Part shown: one piece after another, positions 1 through 6,159 of the stretch
How the letters are laid out: the number at the start of each line of letters is the position of its first letter
Position numbering within the stretch: position 1 is the first letter of the stretch
Assembly: GCA_030267125.1 (NCBI GenBank)
Contig: JAJDJJ010000018.1
Location: 1-33,979 of the forward strand
DNA from: Bacteroidales bacterium OttesenSCG-928-B11
Lineage (GTDB): Bacteria; Bacteroidota; Bacteroidia; Bacteroidales; WCHB1-69
Length of the DNA stretch: 33,979 bases
Reading direction: 5' to 3'
Notes under the pieces: model-generated
The model's input: only the letters and a program-made list of their open reading frames with translations
What the model was told of the DNA's origin: nothing
Databases searched by the model: none
Made by a program: the position numbers and the translations under genes

Positions 1-99
1 AAGATAGTGCGACTTTTTTCATTATTCAAAAATTGTTTTGCGTAATTTATTCACGGATTACTTGATTACATTTTTAGTTCGGTATCTCATTTTTCTTTT

Positions 100-126
100 G
101 CGGGGAGTAGGGACTCGAACCCTGCC
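100..126 (-). other. tRNA 3'-end-like fragment (T-arm plus acceptor strand)
   Basis: On the minus strand there is a T-arm-like stretch (GGGTTCGAGTCCC) followed by an acceptor-like CTCCCCGC, as at the 3' end of a tRNA gene. No normal D-arm or anticodon arm precedes it at tRNA distance; the upstream bases belong to a small ORF. GTGGGGAG at 201-194 could pair with CTCCCCGC across 102 nt, but I see no cloverleaf inside. It may be a tRNA remnant or attachment-site copy, or chance similarity. Confidence 0.35.
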
Positions 127-144
127 CTCTATTCTGAATTCAGA

Positions 145-408
145 TTACTTTTCTATTGTCGCTACATCTAATAGCATAGAGTTTGGAACCATTCTCCCCA
201 CGAGGGCTACTCCCATTACCACTGGAATGATATATTTCATCATAGTTGTAAGATTTTGAGTGATTAAATTTTTAATTGTTAGAAAGAATAATTCCAAAAC
301 TCCAACTATGGATATAGTCAAATCAATAGCAAAAGTAACCTTTAAACTCAGACTCTTTCCTGTCAAAGCATTATGACAGTATGTTTTTAATGAATGTGCT
401 TTGAACAT
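145..408 (-). CDS. Small hypothetical membrane protein
   Basis: This 87-residue ORF starts five bases after the stop codon of the PPC-like secreted protein upstream, so the two could share a transcript. It has two hydrophobic stretches, roughly residues 25-48 and 57-78, consistent with two membrane helices. I recognise no family. Its 3' end abuts the tRNA-like fragment at 100-126. Because it is short and without a recognised family, it could be a chance ORF; the tight spacing to the upstream gene is the main argument that it is real. Confidence 0.4.
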   Translation of the reverse strand: MFKAHSLKTYCHNALTGKSLSLKVTFAIDLTISIVGVLELFFLTIKNLITQNLTTMMKYIIPVVMGVALVGRMVPNSMLLDVATIEK

Positions 409-412
409 TTCC

Positions 413-1093
413 CTAATTCGTTCCGATCACATAATTATTATACACTCTTCCCCGATTGACTACTTTAACGATAAATGAACCGGTCCATTTTGGCACCCAA
501 CTCACGTAACAATCATCGGAATAATCTGCGTCGGAGGTGATCAGATTGCCGTTTTCGTCATAGACATAAAGATCAAGGTCGGTATCGCCATCTCCCGAAA
601 GAGCTATTTCAGCTAATTCATTAGCCCAAAACTTTATCGCATACGTATCCGTGCCTCCCGCGCTTACTTTTGCCGTCATGATTCCCGGCCCACCCACTCT
701 GCCGCGGGTAGTAGCCTCCTTGCCTGTTTTCTCCACCTGTTCTGCCAAAGCCAATAAAGTGGCATCTCCATCAGCAAACTTTCGTGCATCAGCTAAAAGA
801 TTAGTCGGTGTAAATTCGGCTTTTTCGGTTTTTTTCTCTTCTTTGCCTACCGGCTCACCTTTTTCAATGCTTTCGGTTTTGAGCGGCTGGGTCGGAGTTG
901 TCGCAAAAATTTGAGCCGCCTCAATCAGCGCCAATGCCGAGTAGTTCTCATAGCCATATTTTGCCAAGTTGTTGGCAATCCGAATGGCCGCAATCTCTTT
1001 TGAAACCGGTTGTTTTGATTCTTCCTTTGTCTCTTGCGCAAAAGAAATTCCTACCATGCAGGTGAACAATAATAAGATCAATGGTTTTTTCAT
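413..1093 (-). CDS. Secreted protein with PPC-like C-terminal domain
   Basis: The 226-residue product starts with a clear signal peptide (MKKPLILLLFTCMVGISFAQ), so it should be exported. A helical, Lys/Glu-rich middle (about 25-130) contains a low-complexity KKTEK segment. The C-terminal 95 residues resemble a bacterial pre-peptidase C-terminal (PPC) beta-sandwich: an Ala/Gly-rich start, a DTDLDLYVYDENGNLI stretch typical of the calcium-binding-like loop, and a W..GSFIVKVVN strand. PPC domains normally hang on secreted proteases; here no protease domain is attached. A secreted caspase-like protease is encoded 3 kb upstream on the same strand, but a link is only inference. The nearest promoter-like box is at 1330-1337, which leaves a leader of about 230 nt containing the foldback at 1190-1281. 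Confidence 0.7.
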   Translation of the reverse strand: MKKPLILLLFTCMVGISFAQETKEESKQPVSKEIAAIRIANNLAKYGYENYSALALIEAAQIFATTPTQPLKTESIEKGEPVGKEEKKTEKAEFTPTNLLADARKFADGDATLLALAEQVEKTGKEATTRGRVGGPGIMTAKVSAGGTDTYAIKFWANELAEIALSGDGDTDLDLYVYDENGNLITSDADYSDDCYVSWVPKWTGSFIVKVVNRGRVYNNYVIGTN

Positions 1094-1189
1094 AGCTTTG
1101 TATTTTAATATATTCCCGCTACTCAGCTCCTCAATAGCATTTTTTAAATGAAGAAAGCGTCAGAACTGTAGTCGTTTTATCAGTAAGGC

Positions 1190-1281
1190 TCTGGTAAACC
1201 TGTAGGTTAAAAAGCAACAATCCCAACGCCTATGCAGACGTGGTATTTTTGCTTACTCTCACCTACTTTGAATTTACCAGA
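1190..1281. repeat. 92-base foldback (long interrupted hairpin)
   Basis: The two ends pair perfectly over 9 bp (TCTGGTAAA at 1190-1198 with TTTACCAGA at 1273-1281). Inside, GTAGGT (1202-1207) pairs with ACCTAC (1261-1266), and AAGCAA (1212-1217) with TTGCTT (1249-1254). Pairing then continues with two mismatches and one bulge to 1228/1239. Nearly the whole 92 bases therefore fold on themselves. It lies between a promoter-like box at 1330-1337 and the start of the secreted-protein gene at 1093, so it would be transcribed as part of that leader. It may be a structured RNA, a regulatory hairpin, or a MITE-like repeat; I do not recognise a known riboswitch. Confidence 0.6.
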
Positions 1282-1329
1282 TTCTACTGAGAGAATAAAC
1301 TAAACGCTTTCATGTTCAAAAACTAATCG

Positions 1330-1337
1330 CAAAAGTA
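1330..1337 (-). promoter_or_regulatory. Putative -7 box (TACTTTTG)
   Basis: The minus strand reads TACTTTTG, matching the Bacteroidota TAnnTTTG -7 consensus. It would start a transcript near 1323 running through the 1190-1281 foldback into the secreted PPC-like gene at 1093. The same octamer stands upstream of the SPFH gene at 32809-32816. No confident -33 element was identified. Confidence 0.4.
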
Positions 1338-1414
1338 ATAATTAATTTCAAACAGGGGATTTGTTGCTTTGTAAAAATTGAATTTTACTATAACTTGTTG
1401 AAAAACTTACTATT

Positions 1415-1798
1415 CTACCATCTATAACTACTTTTATAGCTGCTTTTGCTACTGGTTCTGTAATAGTTGGTAGAGCTTGGCTGCTTGGGAATATATGTCT
1501 TATTGTTATTGCTGTTGTAGTAGTATTGTCCGCCTTGTGAACCGGTGTAAATGGTTTTGCCCTGTCCATAATTGGTGGCTTGCGGTGAGTAGTCTTTTGC
1601 CACAGAGCCTTTCGTTCCGGTGTAGATGTTGGTGTTGCCGGAAGTGCTCCAATTGTTGTGGTTGGTGTTGTCTTTTGTAGTTCGATAATGAGGTTGAACA
1701 TACGTGCCGTTGCTTTTGTAATACCCGCTTACGTAAGTTTGGGAAAATGCTGCTGTGCAGAGGAATAACGCGATAATGGAAACGATTAATTTTTTCAT
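1415..1798 (-). CDS. Secreted protein with PBCV-type basic adaptor motif
   Basis: This 127-residue protein has an N-terminal signal peptide (about residues 1-19, ending AAFSQ), then YVSGYYKSNGTYVQPHYRT, a repeat style common in small secreted Bacteroidota proteins. Residues around 85-105 (YTGSQGGQYYYNSNNNKTYI) match the PBCV-specific basic adaptor motif, with its G-G-x-Y-Y-x-N-S-N signature. The tail is Ser/Tyr/Lys-rich and basic. Composition is strongly Asn/Thr/Tyr/Ser with almost no acidic residues, as expected of a surface or envelope-associated protein. The molecular role is unknown. It stands alone: no adjacent gene is close enough for an obvious operon. Confidence 0.7.
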   Translation of the reverse strand: MKKLIVSIIALFLCTAAFSQTYVSGYYKSNGTYVQPHYRTTKDNTNHNNWSTSGNTNIYTGTKGSVAKDYSPQATNYGQGKTIYTGSQGGQYYYNSNNNKTYIPKQPSSTNYYRTSSKSSYKSSYRW

Positions 1799-1870
1799 CT
1801 CTTTTAAATTTTTAGGTTTGTAATTGTTTACTTATGCCTGTTTATGTCGAAAGAAACGAAAAGGTAACCG

Positions 1871-2149
1871 TCAAGAATGATTTTTTTTGATTCTTTTGCA
1901 AAGTAGTTCGATCTTTTCTATCAACTTATTGAAAGACATGGAGTTCCCGTAGATCATAGTGCTTTGCATCTTTTCGTAATCCGATCGCCAGTCGTCAATA
2001 ATTTGTGCCGGTGGAATAAGAGAGAGGTTATTACGAATGTCTTGCGAATAATCAACGCCGCTGACGCGTGTAAAGATTGATCGGTGATGGTGAATTATAT
2101 TCCATAGTTCATCATCTCCGAGTGCCTTAATTGCGAAATCCAACTCCAT
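1871..2149 (-). pseudogene. AbiEii toxin remnant (C-terminal part only)
   Basis: The 92-residue reading frame resembles only the C-terminal end of AbiEii/AbiGii-type nucleotidyltransferase toxins: an IIHHHRSIFTRVSGVDYS segment, then LSLIPPAQIIDDW..DYEKMQ, then a terminal helix ending in ELLCKRIKK. Full AbiEii toxins are about 280-300 residues with an N-terminal nucleotidyltransferase core; that core (GSxxxxxD-type active site) is absent. The frame opens right after the abiEi stop codon, where the full toxin would normally start, with TTG/ATG at 2152/2149. The simplest reading is an in-place internal deletion that removed the catalytic domain and left antitoxin plus toxin tail. A short functional derivative cannot be excluded. 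Confidence 0.65.
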
Positions 2150-2157
2150 CAAAAAAG

Positions 2158-2766
2158 TTATTCATATAGTTTAATGATTAGATCTTTAATCCATTCCGGC
2201 ATTAATTTCACATCTTGTAAAAATTCTTCTTTAGGCACTTGTTTTAGTAGTGATCTTAATTTATCTAAATGCTCCTGTGTTACGTTGTCTTTTTTGATTT
2301 CTTTTAATGCGAAGACGATTAACATAGCTAAATCACTTTTAAAAGCCAAATTTTTAGGCACAGTGTGTTTAAACAATATGCCCTGCCCGTTACCTATTTT
2401 TATTCTACGCGGCGAACCGTCAGTTAGATAAATGGCATTGGCAGGCACTTGGGTGGAGAAACCCAAACGATTAAGCGCGTAAAGTCCTGTCGGGGCTATA
2501 CGAGCCTTATCTTTTTTTGCAATACTTTTTGCAATGGTATCTATGGAAGGATATAATACACCCAGCCCAAGCTCTTTATCTATTTTGGGGTATAGATATA
2601 TTCCCTCAGCAAGGCGTAAAATCAATCCGCTTTTGCAGAGACGCGATAAAGCATGACGCACAGCATAACTTGTGCCAAGAGAAGTGAAATCATTTGCAAA
2701 AATTATTTTACCCCGGCCTTTTTTCTTTATTGCTTTTTCAATCTTATAGTGAGTAGATTCGATCAT
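2158..2766 (-). CDS. abiEi: AbiEi-like antitoxin / DUF6088 family
   Basis: This is the antitoxin and transcriptional autorepressor of type IV AbiE systems. The N-terminal third is a winged-helix-like region (SYAVRHALSRLCKSGLILRL and a following GIYLYP beta strand). The middle contains IAPTGLYALNRLGFSTQVP and YLTDGSPRRIKIG, typical of the AbiEi/DUF6088 family, and the C-terminus is helical. The ATG at 2766 (MIEST) is chosen over the one at 2790, because the upstream ATG lies inside the operator-like inverted repeat at 2780-2814. It is followed at once by a truncated AbiEii, so the antitoxin appears to have outlived its toxin. Length (202 residues) is normal for the family. Confidence 0.75.
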   Translation of the reverse strand: MIESTHYKIEKAIKKKGRGKIIFANDFTSLGTSYAVRHALSRLCKSGLILRLAEGIYLYPKIDKELGLGVLYPSIDTIAKSIAKKDKARIAPTGLYALNRLGFSTQVPANAIYLTDGSPRRIKIGNGQGILFKHTVPKNLAFKSDLAMLIVFALKEIKKDNVTQEHLDKLRSLLKQVPKEEFLQDVKLMPEWIKDLIIKLYE

Positions 2767-2779
2767 ATTTTGCTGATTT

Positions 2780-2828
2780 TTTTGGCACATATTTGCAATA
2801 AAACTGTGCCAAAATTCATTGCAAATAT
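2780..2828. promoter_or_regulatory. Two interleaved inverted repeats: putative AbiEi operator
   Basis: The first perfect repeat is TTTTGGCACA (2780-2789) with TGTGCCAAAA (2805-2814). The second is ATATTTGCAAT (2789-2799) with ATTGCAAATAT (2818-2828). The arms interlock, and the last arm covers the -7 box at 2822-2829. AbiEi proteins are known to bind inverted repeats in their own promoter, so this is a strong candidate autoregulatory operator. Confidence 0.65.
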
Positions 2829-2829
2829 A
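2822..2829 (-). promoter_or_regulatory. Putative -7 box of abiEi (TATATTTG)
   Basis: The minus strand reads TATATTTG, a match to the Bacteroidota -7 consensus, about 55 bases before the chosen abiEi start. It overlaps the outer arm of the operator-like repeat, consistent with repression by blocking polymerase. Confidence 0.5.
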
Positions 2830-2832
2830 CGA

Positions 2833-3501
2833 TTATTTCTGTAGTATTTCCTTTGCAGAGTTGCTATACTCACTTTTACTCTCTGCAATCTTTTTCAGCC
2901 ACTTTTTCGCTTTGCATTTTTTGCCCTGTTTCATGTAAACAATGGTTTTCATCCATTCGGCATTGTCCATCTTTATTTCCGACATCTCTTGGTAATATTG
3001 CCCCTCTTCCGTTGAGGTATCGAAGGTCTCTTGTTGAAGTATTTCTATGGCTTTGTCAATAGTAAGGAACGCTATTTTATACTCTTTGTCGCTAATTTGT
3101 TGGTTGGCAGCATGTAAAAGAGAATCAACTTTATTGTCACCGCGAGTTACAGGCAGATAGAACTCTTCATAACAAGAGTCACCATAGGATTTATAAAGAG
3201 ATGAGTTGTTATTGGTAATCAAGACCGCAAAGAAAATACAGGCGGCAGCGGCAATTCCGGAAATAGTACGAATGAAAATTTGGCGACGATTTCTACTGTG
3301 TATTTTCTGCTCCGTGCGTTGCAATTGTTCCTTCAGATTTTTCTTTTTAATAGAATCTATGATCTGTTTGTGTAATGACAGCTCTTCTCTAAGCTGCGTA
3401 TCTTGAGATAGTTGTAATTCAAATGCCGTTTTCTCATCGGTCGTCATTTTTCCTGTCAGGTAACGATCCATTAATTCTTCCAACTGTTGTTTCGTATCCA
3501 T
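2833..3501 (-). CDS. Anti-sigma-like inner-membrane protein
   Basis: The 222-residue protein has a cytoplasmic N-terminus (about 1-72) with the ELMDRYLTGKMTTDEKTAFE style seen in Bacteroidota anti-sigma factors, which begin with a small acidic helical module. One transmembrane helix follows (about 76-96, ISGIAAAACIFFAVLI). A periplasmic region of about 125 residues rich in helices (ISDKEYKIAFLTIDKAIEIL, KKCKAKKWLKKIAES) looks TPR-like. It starts 7 bases after the ECF sigma gene stop, so it is almost certainly co-transcribed with it. Role inferred: it holds the sigma factor at the membrane. Because the first gene of the operon encodes an exported caspase-like protease, the periplasmic part is a plausible protease target or partner; that is a hypothesis. 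Confidence 0.7.
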   Translation of the reverse strand: MDTKQQLEELMDRYLTGKMTTDEKTAFELQLSQDTQLREELSLHKQIIDSIKKKNLKEQLQRTEQKIHSRNRRQIFIRTISGIAAAACIFFAVLITNNNSSLYKSYGDSCYEEFYLPVTRGDNKVDSLLHAANQQISDKEYKIAFLTIDKAIEILQQETFDTSTEEGQYYQEMSEIKMDNAEWMKTIVYMKQGKKCKAKKWLKKIAESKSEYSNSAKEILQK

Positions 3502-3508
3502 ATTCCAA

Positions 3509-4063
3509 CTATTTAAAATCTTGCAATTTCTGGGCTAATACTGTTTTCAGCTTCTGCATACATTTGTACTTCTGTGTTTTCACGGTGTCGGTATTTTTAT
3601 AATTCATTTGAGTAGCAATCTCTTCTCCGCTCAACTCTTCCCAATAATATTTATCTAATAGAGTGCGACACGGTTCCTGCATCTTATTAACCGTAGATAG
3701 AACAATCTCATCACGTTCAATCTCATCGCGTAAACTCTCCACACTATATCCGCCCAAATCAAATTCTTGATCTACCAGCATCTCTCTGTATTTGCGATCG
3801 CGTGCCATAAGTTTAAATTTCCCTATACCATTCAGATAGGTTTGCAAGGAGCAGGTCAGATTGTCAGGCGTAAGTTTCCCTTTTTGAATATTTTCCCACA
3901 TTGCGACACAAGCATCTTGATAAAGATCCGTGATATAATCATCATTTTTGCCATAATGTTTTCTGATAAACCCAAAAAAAGACCCTCGACATGATTCGTA
4001 CAGATGTGTAAAAACCAATTCGTTTTTTTCTTGTAATGCTTCAATATACTGTTTATCAGTCAT
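3509..4063 (-). CDS. ECF-type RNA polymerase sigma factor
   Basis: This 184-residue protein has the two-domain layout of ECF sigma factors. Region 2 occupies about residues 15-95 (FTHLYESCRGSFFGFI, then DDYITDLYQDACVAMWENI). Region 4 occupies about 125-180 (LLDKYYWEELSGEEIATQMNY followed by KTQKYKCMQKLK, the promoter-reading helix-turn-helix). Its ATG overlaps the stop codon of the upstream caspase gene by one base (TAATG), so translation is probably coupled. The anti-sigma-like gene follows after 7 bases. The target promoters are unknown; such operons usually include their own promoter among targets. Confidence 0.85.
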   Translation of the reverse strand: MTDKQYIEALQEKNELVFTHLYESCRGSFFGFIRKHYGKNDDYITDLYQDACVAMWENIQKGKLTPDNLTCSLQTYLNGIGKFKLMARDRKYREMLVDQEFDLGGYSVESLRDEIERDEIVLSTVNKMQEPCRTLLDKYYWEELSGEEIATQMNYKNTDTVKTQKYKCMQKLKTVLAQKLQDFK

Positions 4064-4938
4064 TATTTTTTGAATAAAATTTGTCCGGATGAAGATTCGG
4101 GAGATTGAATTTGAACGCTTTGTATTCGGCTTGAAACAAACTCTCTCATCTTTCTGTTAATCATTTTTTCAACAAGTTCTAAAGGAATGTTCGGCAAATC
4201 GGAACGTTGAGAATATAAAGAGTAGGATAGAGAGCCATAATTTTTCCCATTTATGACACATTCATGATTGTTTTGATATGATTTGCAAGCGCTGATTTCA
4301 ACCCACTCAATTGGAATTTTTACTTTTTTTGAAGTATTAGCAACATCCTGAATGATAAATTTGTCTGCGGTTCCCCGAATAACGATCTCTTCAGTCTCCT
4401 CCTCTTCTCCTCTCGAACTGTCGCCGCTATTACAAGCATCCACCACAACCACAATTCCCCCTTTTCCCCCGATTTTCTTTTTTATCTCTTTAAGTAACGC
4501 ATTGATTTCATCATCAATAAGATGATTTTCGCCTTCGTAATATCCTTTTTTATACTCCTTTTTTGCATCATAAGGAATCCACGCTTCATCAAAACCATCC
4601 TCTTCATCTCCATCCAAATCTGTAACCTGTTGCCCGTGACCGGAAAAATGGATATAGATAAAATCCCCTTCTTTAGATAATTCCGTAATCTTTTTGATCT
4701 CTCTAATGATGCGATTTTTAGTAGCTTGCTCATTTTTTAGAATCACGATATTCTCTTTGGAAAATCCATTGTCAATCAAAAAAGTGGTTACAATATCAAT
4801 ATCATTATTTCCATTGATTTCACTCCAACCGCTTTCTGCCGGATATTGCCCAATGCCAATGACTAAAGCACATTTATTTTGAGCTGTCAGCAAAGAGGAA
4901 AGCAGGATAAAAATAAAGAGTATGGCGACCTTACGCAT
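4063..4938 (-). CDS. Exported caspase-like (peptidase C14) protein
   Basis: Counted from the chosen start (MRKVAILF), the 291-residue product has a signal peptide (about 1-20, ending LLTAQ), so the protease should act outside the cytoplasm. The caspase fold is evident: CALVIGIGQYP is the first strand, HFSGHG carries the catalytic His (101), and VVVVDACNSGDSS carries the catalytic Cys (169). Between them lies the acidic DLDGDEEDGFDEAWIPYD typical of bacterial metacaspase/caspase homologues. A C-terminal region of about 100 residues includes LSYSLYSQ. The ATG at 4938 is preferred over 4959 because a -7 box at 4957-4964 would place the transcript start downstream of 4959. It is the first gene of a three-gene unit with an ECF sigma factor and an anti-sigma-like protein. 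Confidence 0.85.
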   Translation of the reverse strand: MRKVAILFIFILLSSLLTAQNKCALVIGIGQYPAESGWSEINGNNDIDIVTTFLIDNGFSKENIVILKNEQATKNRIIREIKKITELSKEGDFIYIHFSGHGQQVTDLDGDEEDGFDEAWIPYDAKKEYKKGYYEGENHLIDDEINALLKEIKKKIGGKGGIVVVVDACNSGDSSRGEEEETEEIVIRGTADKFIIQDVANTSKKVKIPIEWVEISACKSYQNNHECVINGKNYGSLSYSLYSQRSDLPNIPLELVEKMINRKMREFVSSRIQSVQIQSPESSSGQILFKK

Positions 4939-4956
4939 GAGTGATAAATTTGGATG

Positions 4957-4964
4957 CAAAAATA
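4957..4964 (-). promoter_or_regulatory. Putative -7 box of caspase-sigma operon (TATTTTTG)
   Basis: The minus strand reads TATTTTTG, matching TAnnTTTG. The implied transcript start near 4950 leaves about a dozen bases before the ATG at 4938, which decides the start codon of the caspase-like gene. Confidence 0.5.
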
Positions 4965-5126
4965 GGAATTAATATCAACCAGTCCAAGTCCGTTTTATGT
5001 TTTTGCCCGCTTAACCGAAGACACTTACTCGGAAATTCGGAATGGATTTTGGGTTTCCAATCGGATTGGGGGCGGGGGATTTGTATAGAGTGGTTGGATG
5101 CGTGGATTACATATTCAGAATTCAAG

Positions 5127-5459
5127 TCACAAATGCAGTTTTTCTTCGACTTCTTGCTGCAATAAGGGTAAATGTTTTTTGATTATTGCCCACACAATAG
5201 AATTATCAACAGAATCGTATGCATGAATAATCCGATTTCGGAAAGCCACAATTTGTCGGATATTATCCAAATTTTCATTGGGTAGTAGGGTGCTAAATTT
5301 ATTGACTGCTTCGCCAATAATTCCCAATTGTCTTTCTACAGCACTCTGCGTTTTGAGATCTATACTATACTCTTCGAAAGAAATATTATACGTAAATTCT
5401 TCAATAAGAATAATAGCATCTGCAATATCAGATAAGTATTTTTTTCCTTGTTCCATCAT
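5127..5459 (-). CDS. hepT: HepT-like ribonuclease toxin (DUF86)
   Basis: This 110-residue all-helical protein carries the HEPN RX4HXY motif at R74-NRII-H79-A-Y81 (in FRNRIIHAYDSV), the RNase active site of HepT toxins; the Tyr is the residue that MntA antitoxins modify with AMP. The family length is 110-140, so it is complete. The reading frame overlaps the 3' end of the upstream mntA-like gene by 32 bases, the usual antitoxin-first arrangement with coupled translation. ATG codons at 5459 and 5456 are both possible. Motif and partner together make the assignment firm. Confidence 0.88.
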   Translation of the reverse strand: MMEQGKKYLSDIADAIILIEEFTYNISFEEYSIDLKTQSAVERQLGIIGEAVNKFSTLLPNENLDNIRQIVAFRNRIIHAYDSVDNSIVWAIIKKHLPLLQQEVEEKLHL

Positions 5460-5763
5460 AAATTAAAATTTTTGTAGCTTCGATGCTCTTTTTCAAGAAT
5501 GGATTTCGTATGGATATGTTGGTAATTAAATCAACTTTACGATGGAAAAACGCTTCAAAAGCATCCCACAATGACATAATGTTTTCGCCGCGTTCGATAG
5601 GGTCTTCCCCATCTATTTCAGCAATCAAGTCAATATCGCTTGTTGCGGGATTAAAATCATCGCGAACAGATGAACCGAAAGCATAGAGCGACTTTACTTT
5701 ATGTTTTTCACATAAAGATTGAAAATCGTTCGCATGAGTTGCTATTTCTTTTTGAATAAACAT
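5428..5763 (-). CDS. mntA: MntA-like nucleotidyltransferase antitoxin
   Basis: The 111-residue protein is a minimal nucleotidyltransferase: FGSSVRDDFNPATSDIDLIAE contains the GS...DxD active site (G30-S31, D43, D45), and a second acidic/hydrophobic strand KVDLIT follows. In MntA-HepT systems this protein adds AMP to the toxin's active-site tyrosine, silencing its RNase. It overlaps the hepT gene downstream by 32 bases. The spacing between GS and the first Asp is 11 residues rather than the canonical 10, a small deviation. A -7 box lies at 5810-5817. Confidence 0.88.
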   Translation of the reverse strand: MFIQKEIATHANDFQSLCEKHKVKSLYAFGSSVRDDFNPATSDIDLIAEIDGEDPIERGENIMSLWDAFEAFFHRKVDLITNISIRNPFLKKSIEATKILIYDGTRKKILI

Positions 5764-5809
5764 ATATGCAGAAATTATAAATTACATTCTTTATTTTTCT
5801 ATTGTCGGG

Positions 5810-5817
5810 CAAAAATA
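5810..5817 (-). promoter_or_regulatory. Putative -7 box of mntA-hepT (TATTTTTG)
   Basis: The minus strand reads TATTTTTG about 47 bases before the mntA start codon. It sits between the VbhA-like antitoxin gene and mntA, so the TA pair can be transcribed independently of that gene. Confidence 0.45.
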
Positions 5818-5835
5818 CCATATTTTTCGTGTCAT

Positions 5836-6057
5836 TTAATCTATTTCAGAGTTCTTTGCAGCATCGACAAATTGAGTAAAAGTAATCTTGTTCATGATAT
5901 AGTCACGGATAAGGGAGATGCTGCTTACAGTAGGTTCAAATCCCTCAAACATATTCGAGCCAATGGCATTTGCGGTGCTGTCAAGCGTTGCCAAGTCAGG
6001 AAATGAAACTCCCATTATGGTAAGATTTTCTCTGTCTATTGGAATAGGTTTGTACAT
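5836..6057 (-). CDS. VbhA/Fic-antitoxin-like small protein, orphan
   Basis: This 73-residue protein contains IGSNMFEGFEPT, which fits the Fic inhibition motif (S/T)xxxE(G/N): S-N-M-F-E-G. The following helix-turn-helix-like EPTVSSISLIRDYIMNKITFTQFVDAA has the layout of VbhA-family antitoxins, where a helix ending in a GKIS/T-type turn is followed by a short second helix. In class I Fic systems such an antitoxin inserts its Glu into the active site of a partner Fic AMP-transferase encoded next to it. No Fic gene (HPFxxGNGR) is present on either side: downstream is mntA-hepT, upstream is non-coding. Its own -7 box lies at 6082-6089. Function without a partner is unknown. Confidence 0.6.
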   Translation of the reverse strand: MYKPIPIDRENLTIMGVSFPDLATLDSTANAIGSNMFEGFEPTVSSISLIRDYIMNKITFTQFVDAAKNSEID

Positions 6058-6081
6058 ATTCGTTGTTTTTTTACATGCTTA

Positions 6082-6089
6082 CAAAAATA
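6082..6089 (-). promoter_or_regulatory. Putative -7 box of VbhA-like gene (TATTTTTG)
   Basis: The minus strand reads TATTTTTG about 25 bases before the start codon at 6057, a good match and spacing for a Bacteroidota promoter. Confidence 0.45.
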
Positions 6090-6159
6090 CGATTTTTTCG
6101 GGAAAGTTGGGAAAGGAAATGCTGTATCATTCAACTTCTACAAACTATCCTTGTGGTTA

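Noticed and set aside
1348-1701. 117-residue minus-strand frame overlapping the PBCV-adaptor protein gene
   Set aside because: The overlapping 1415-1798 frame has a signal peptide and a recognisable motif; this one is Thr/Pro-rich out-of-frame translation of it.
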